NCBI GenBank assembly: GCA_021732545.1
Contig: JAKFUW010000029.1
Coordinates: 1 to 6,448, forward strand
Length of the DNA stretch: 6,448 nt
Direction of reading: 5' to 3'
Source: Alphaproteobacteria bacterium
Lineage (GTDB): Bacteria; Pseudomonadota; Alphaproteobacteria; Rickettsiales; UBA3002
Below the pieces are notes generated by a model, which was not told the DNA's origin, made no database searches, and was given only the letters and a program-made list of their open reading frames with translations. This document shows, in pieces, positions 6,063-6,448 of the stretch. The translations under genes and the position numbers were made by a program. Position 1 is the stretch's first letter; each line of letters starts with the position of its first letter.

Positions 6063-6133
6063 TTGTCACCCCGCACGTGTTGCGGGGTCTGGTGCTTATT
6101 GGTGGAGATGCCGCAATGAATGCGGCATGACAA
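6063..6133. repeat. REP/BIME-like mosaic downstream of eno, same family as the upstream one
   Basis: Begins TTGTCACCCCG (6063-6073) and reads CGGGGTCTGGT at 6083-6093, both 11-mers identical to the unit at 4635-4664, while the inner stem differs (GCA/TGC here, GTCA/TGAC there) yet still pairs. A second hairpin ATGCCGCA/TGCGGCAT (6108-6115, 6121-6128) ends in TGACAA (6128-6133), complementary to the opening TTGTCA, giving a three-way-junction fold. No U-tract follows. It fills almost the whole space between the eno stop and the next gene's ribosome-binding site. Confidence 0.88.
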
Positions 6134-6153
6134 ATTTAACAAAGGAGAAAACC

Positions 6154-6448
6154 ATGTTTGAAACAACCGCCTTATTCGCCGCTATTTTGGTGCCGATTTA
6201 TTTATATTTATCGGTGAATGTCATTCGTAGCCGTGTTAAACATCAGGTGGCGCTAGGCGATGGAAATCATCAGCCTGTCAAGCAAGCGATTCGCGCTCAT
6301 GGTAATTTTATCGAATATGTGCCCTTTTTCCTGATTCTGCTGGCGCTTTTGGAAAGCATGAATGCTCCGCACCTGCTGGTGTTGGCGCTGGGTGTTTTAT
6401 TTGTGCTGGGGCGCTGTTTTCATGCCTACAGCCTGTGTTTTTCAGAGC
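6154..6448 (+). CDS. MAPEG-family membrane protein, 3' end cut off by the window
   Basis: Ninety-eight residues are visible before the window ends. Three hydrophobic segments can be seen at about 6-24, 55-67 and 73-88. The first is followed by NVIRSRVKHQVALGDG (22-37), then RAHGNFIEYVPF (47-58) leads into the second; this pattern, with the Asn/Glu of GNFIEY and the later LGRCFHA (85-91), is characteristic of the MAPEG superfamily (membrane-associated eicosanoid and glutathione metabolism proteins), particularly bacterial YecN-like members of about 130 residues. The bacterial members are mostly uncharacterised, so glutathione-dependent activity is only possible. The start is well supported: AGGAG at 6143-6147, six bases before the ATG. 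It lies 101 bases after eno on the same strand, separated by a structured repeat. The missing part is probably the last 30-40 residues with the fourth membrane helix. Confidence 0.9.
   Translation, partial: MFETTALFAAILVPIYLYLSVNVIRSRVKHQVALGDGNHQPVKQAIRAHGNFIEYVPFFLILLALLESMNAPHLLVLALGVLFVLGRCFHAYSLCFSE

Noticed and set aside
6063..6133. Rho-independent terminator for eno
   Set aside because: Hairpins are strong but no run of T's follows, and the sequence belongs to a repeat family also found upstream of eno.

Overview
The window looks like a chromosomal segment of a Gram-negative proteobacterium, most likely an alphaproteobacterium of middling GC content. Three things point there. The backbone order pyrG, kdsA, eno on one strand is a familiar alphaproteobacterial arrangement. 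KdsA makes the Kdo sugar of lipopolysaccharide, so the cell has an outer membrane. There is also a predicted lipoprotein and a MAPEG-type membrane protein. The class assignment is inference; the gene identities are strong. All genes are on the + strand.

Layout: 1-1515 is the CTP synthase gene pyrG, missing about its first 49 codons because the window begins inside it. It overlaps by one base a HAD-fold hydrolase gene (1515-2042), followed one base later by kdsA (2044-2871). Nine bases on is a small lipoprotein gene (2881-3459) whose signal-peptide region contains an in-frame, highly palindromic repeat. A 64-base gap with three phased copies of ATTGTCA leads to an unrecognised 348-residue protein (3524-4570). 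Its N-terminus resembles HicA-type RNA-binding toxins, and its frame runs through nine consecutive G's. Bases 4571-4780 are non-coding and mostly occupied by a mosaic of inverted repeats (4635-4751). Enolase (4781-6052) follows, then a second, related repeat mosaic (6063-6133), and finally the start of a MAPEG-family membrane protein (6154 to the window end).

The conserved genes fit together metabolically. Enolase makes phosphoenolpyruvate, KdsA condenses it with arabinose 5-phosphate to give Kdo 8-phosphate, and CTP from PyrG is later used to activate Kdo as CMP-Kdo. The HAD gene, the lipoprotein gene and the 348-residue gene are the accessory part, sitting where the conserved genes are usually closer together. 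The most unusual material is the 348-residue gene with its poly-G tract and upstream repeats, and the structured palindromic repeats, one of them translated and two bracketing eno.
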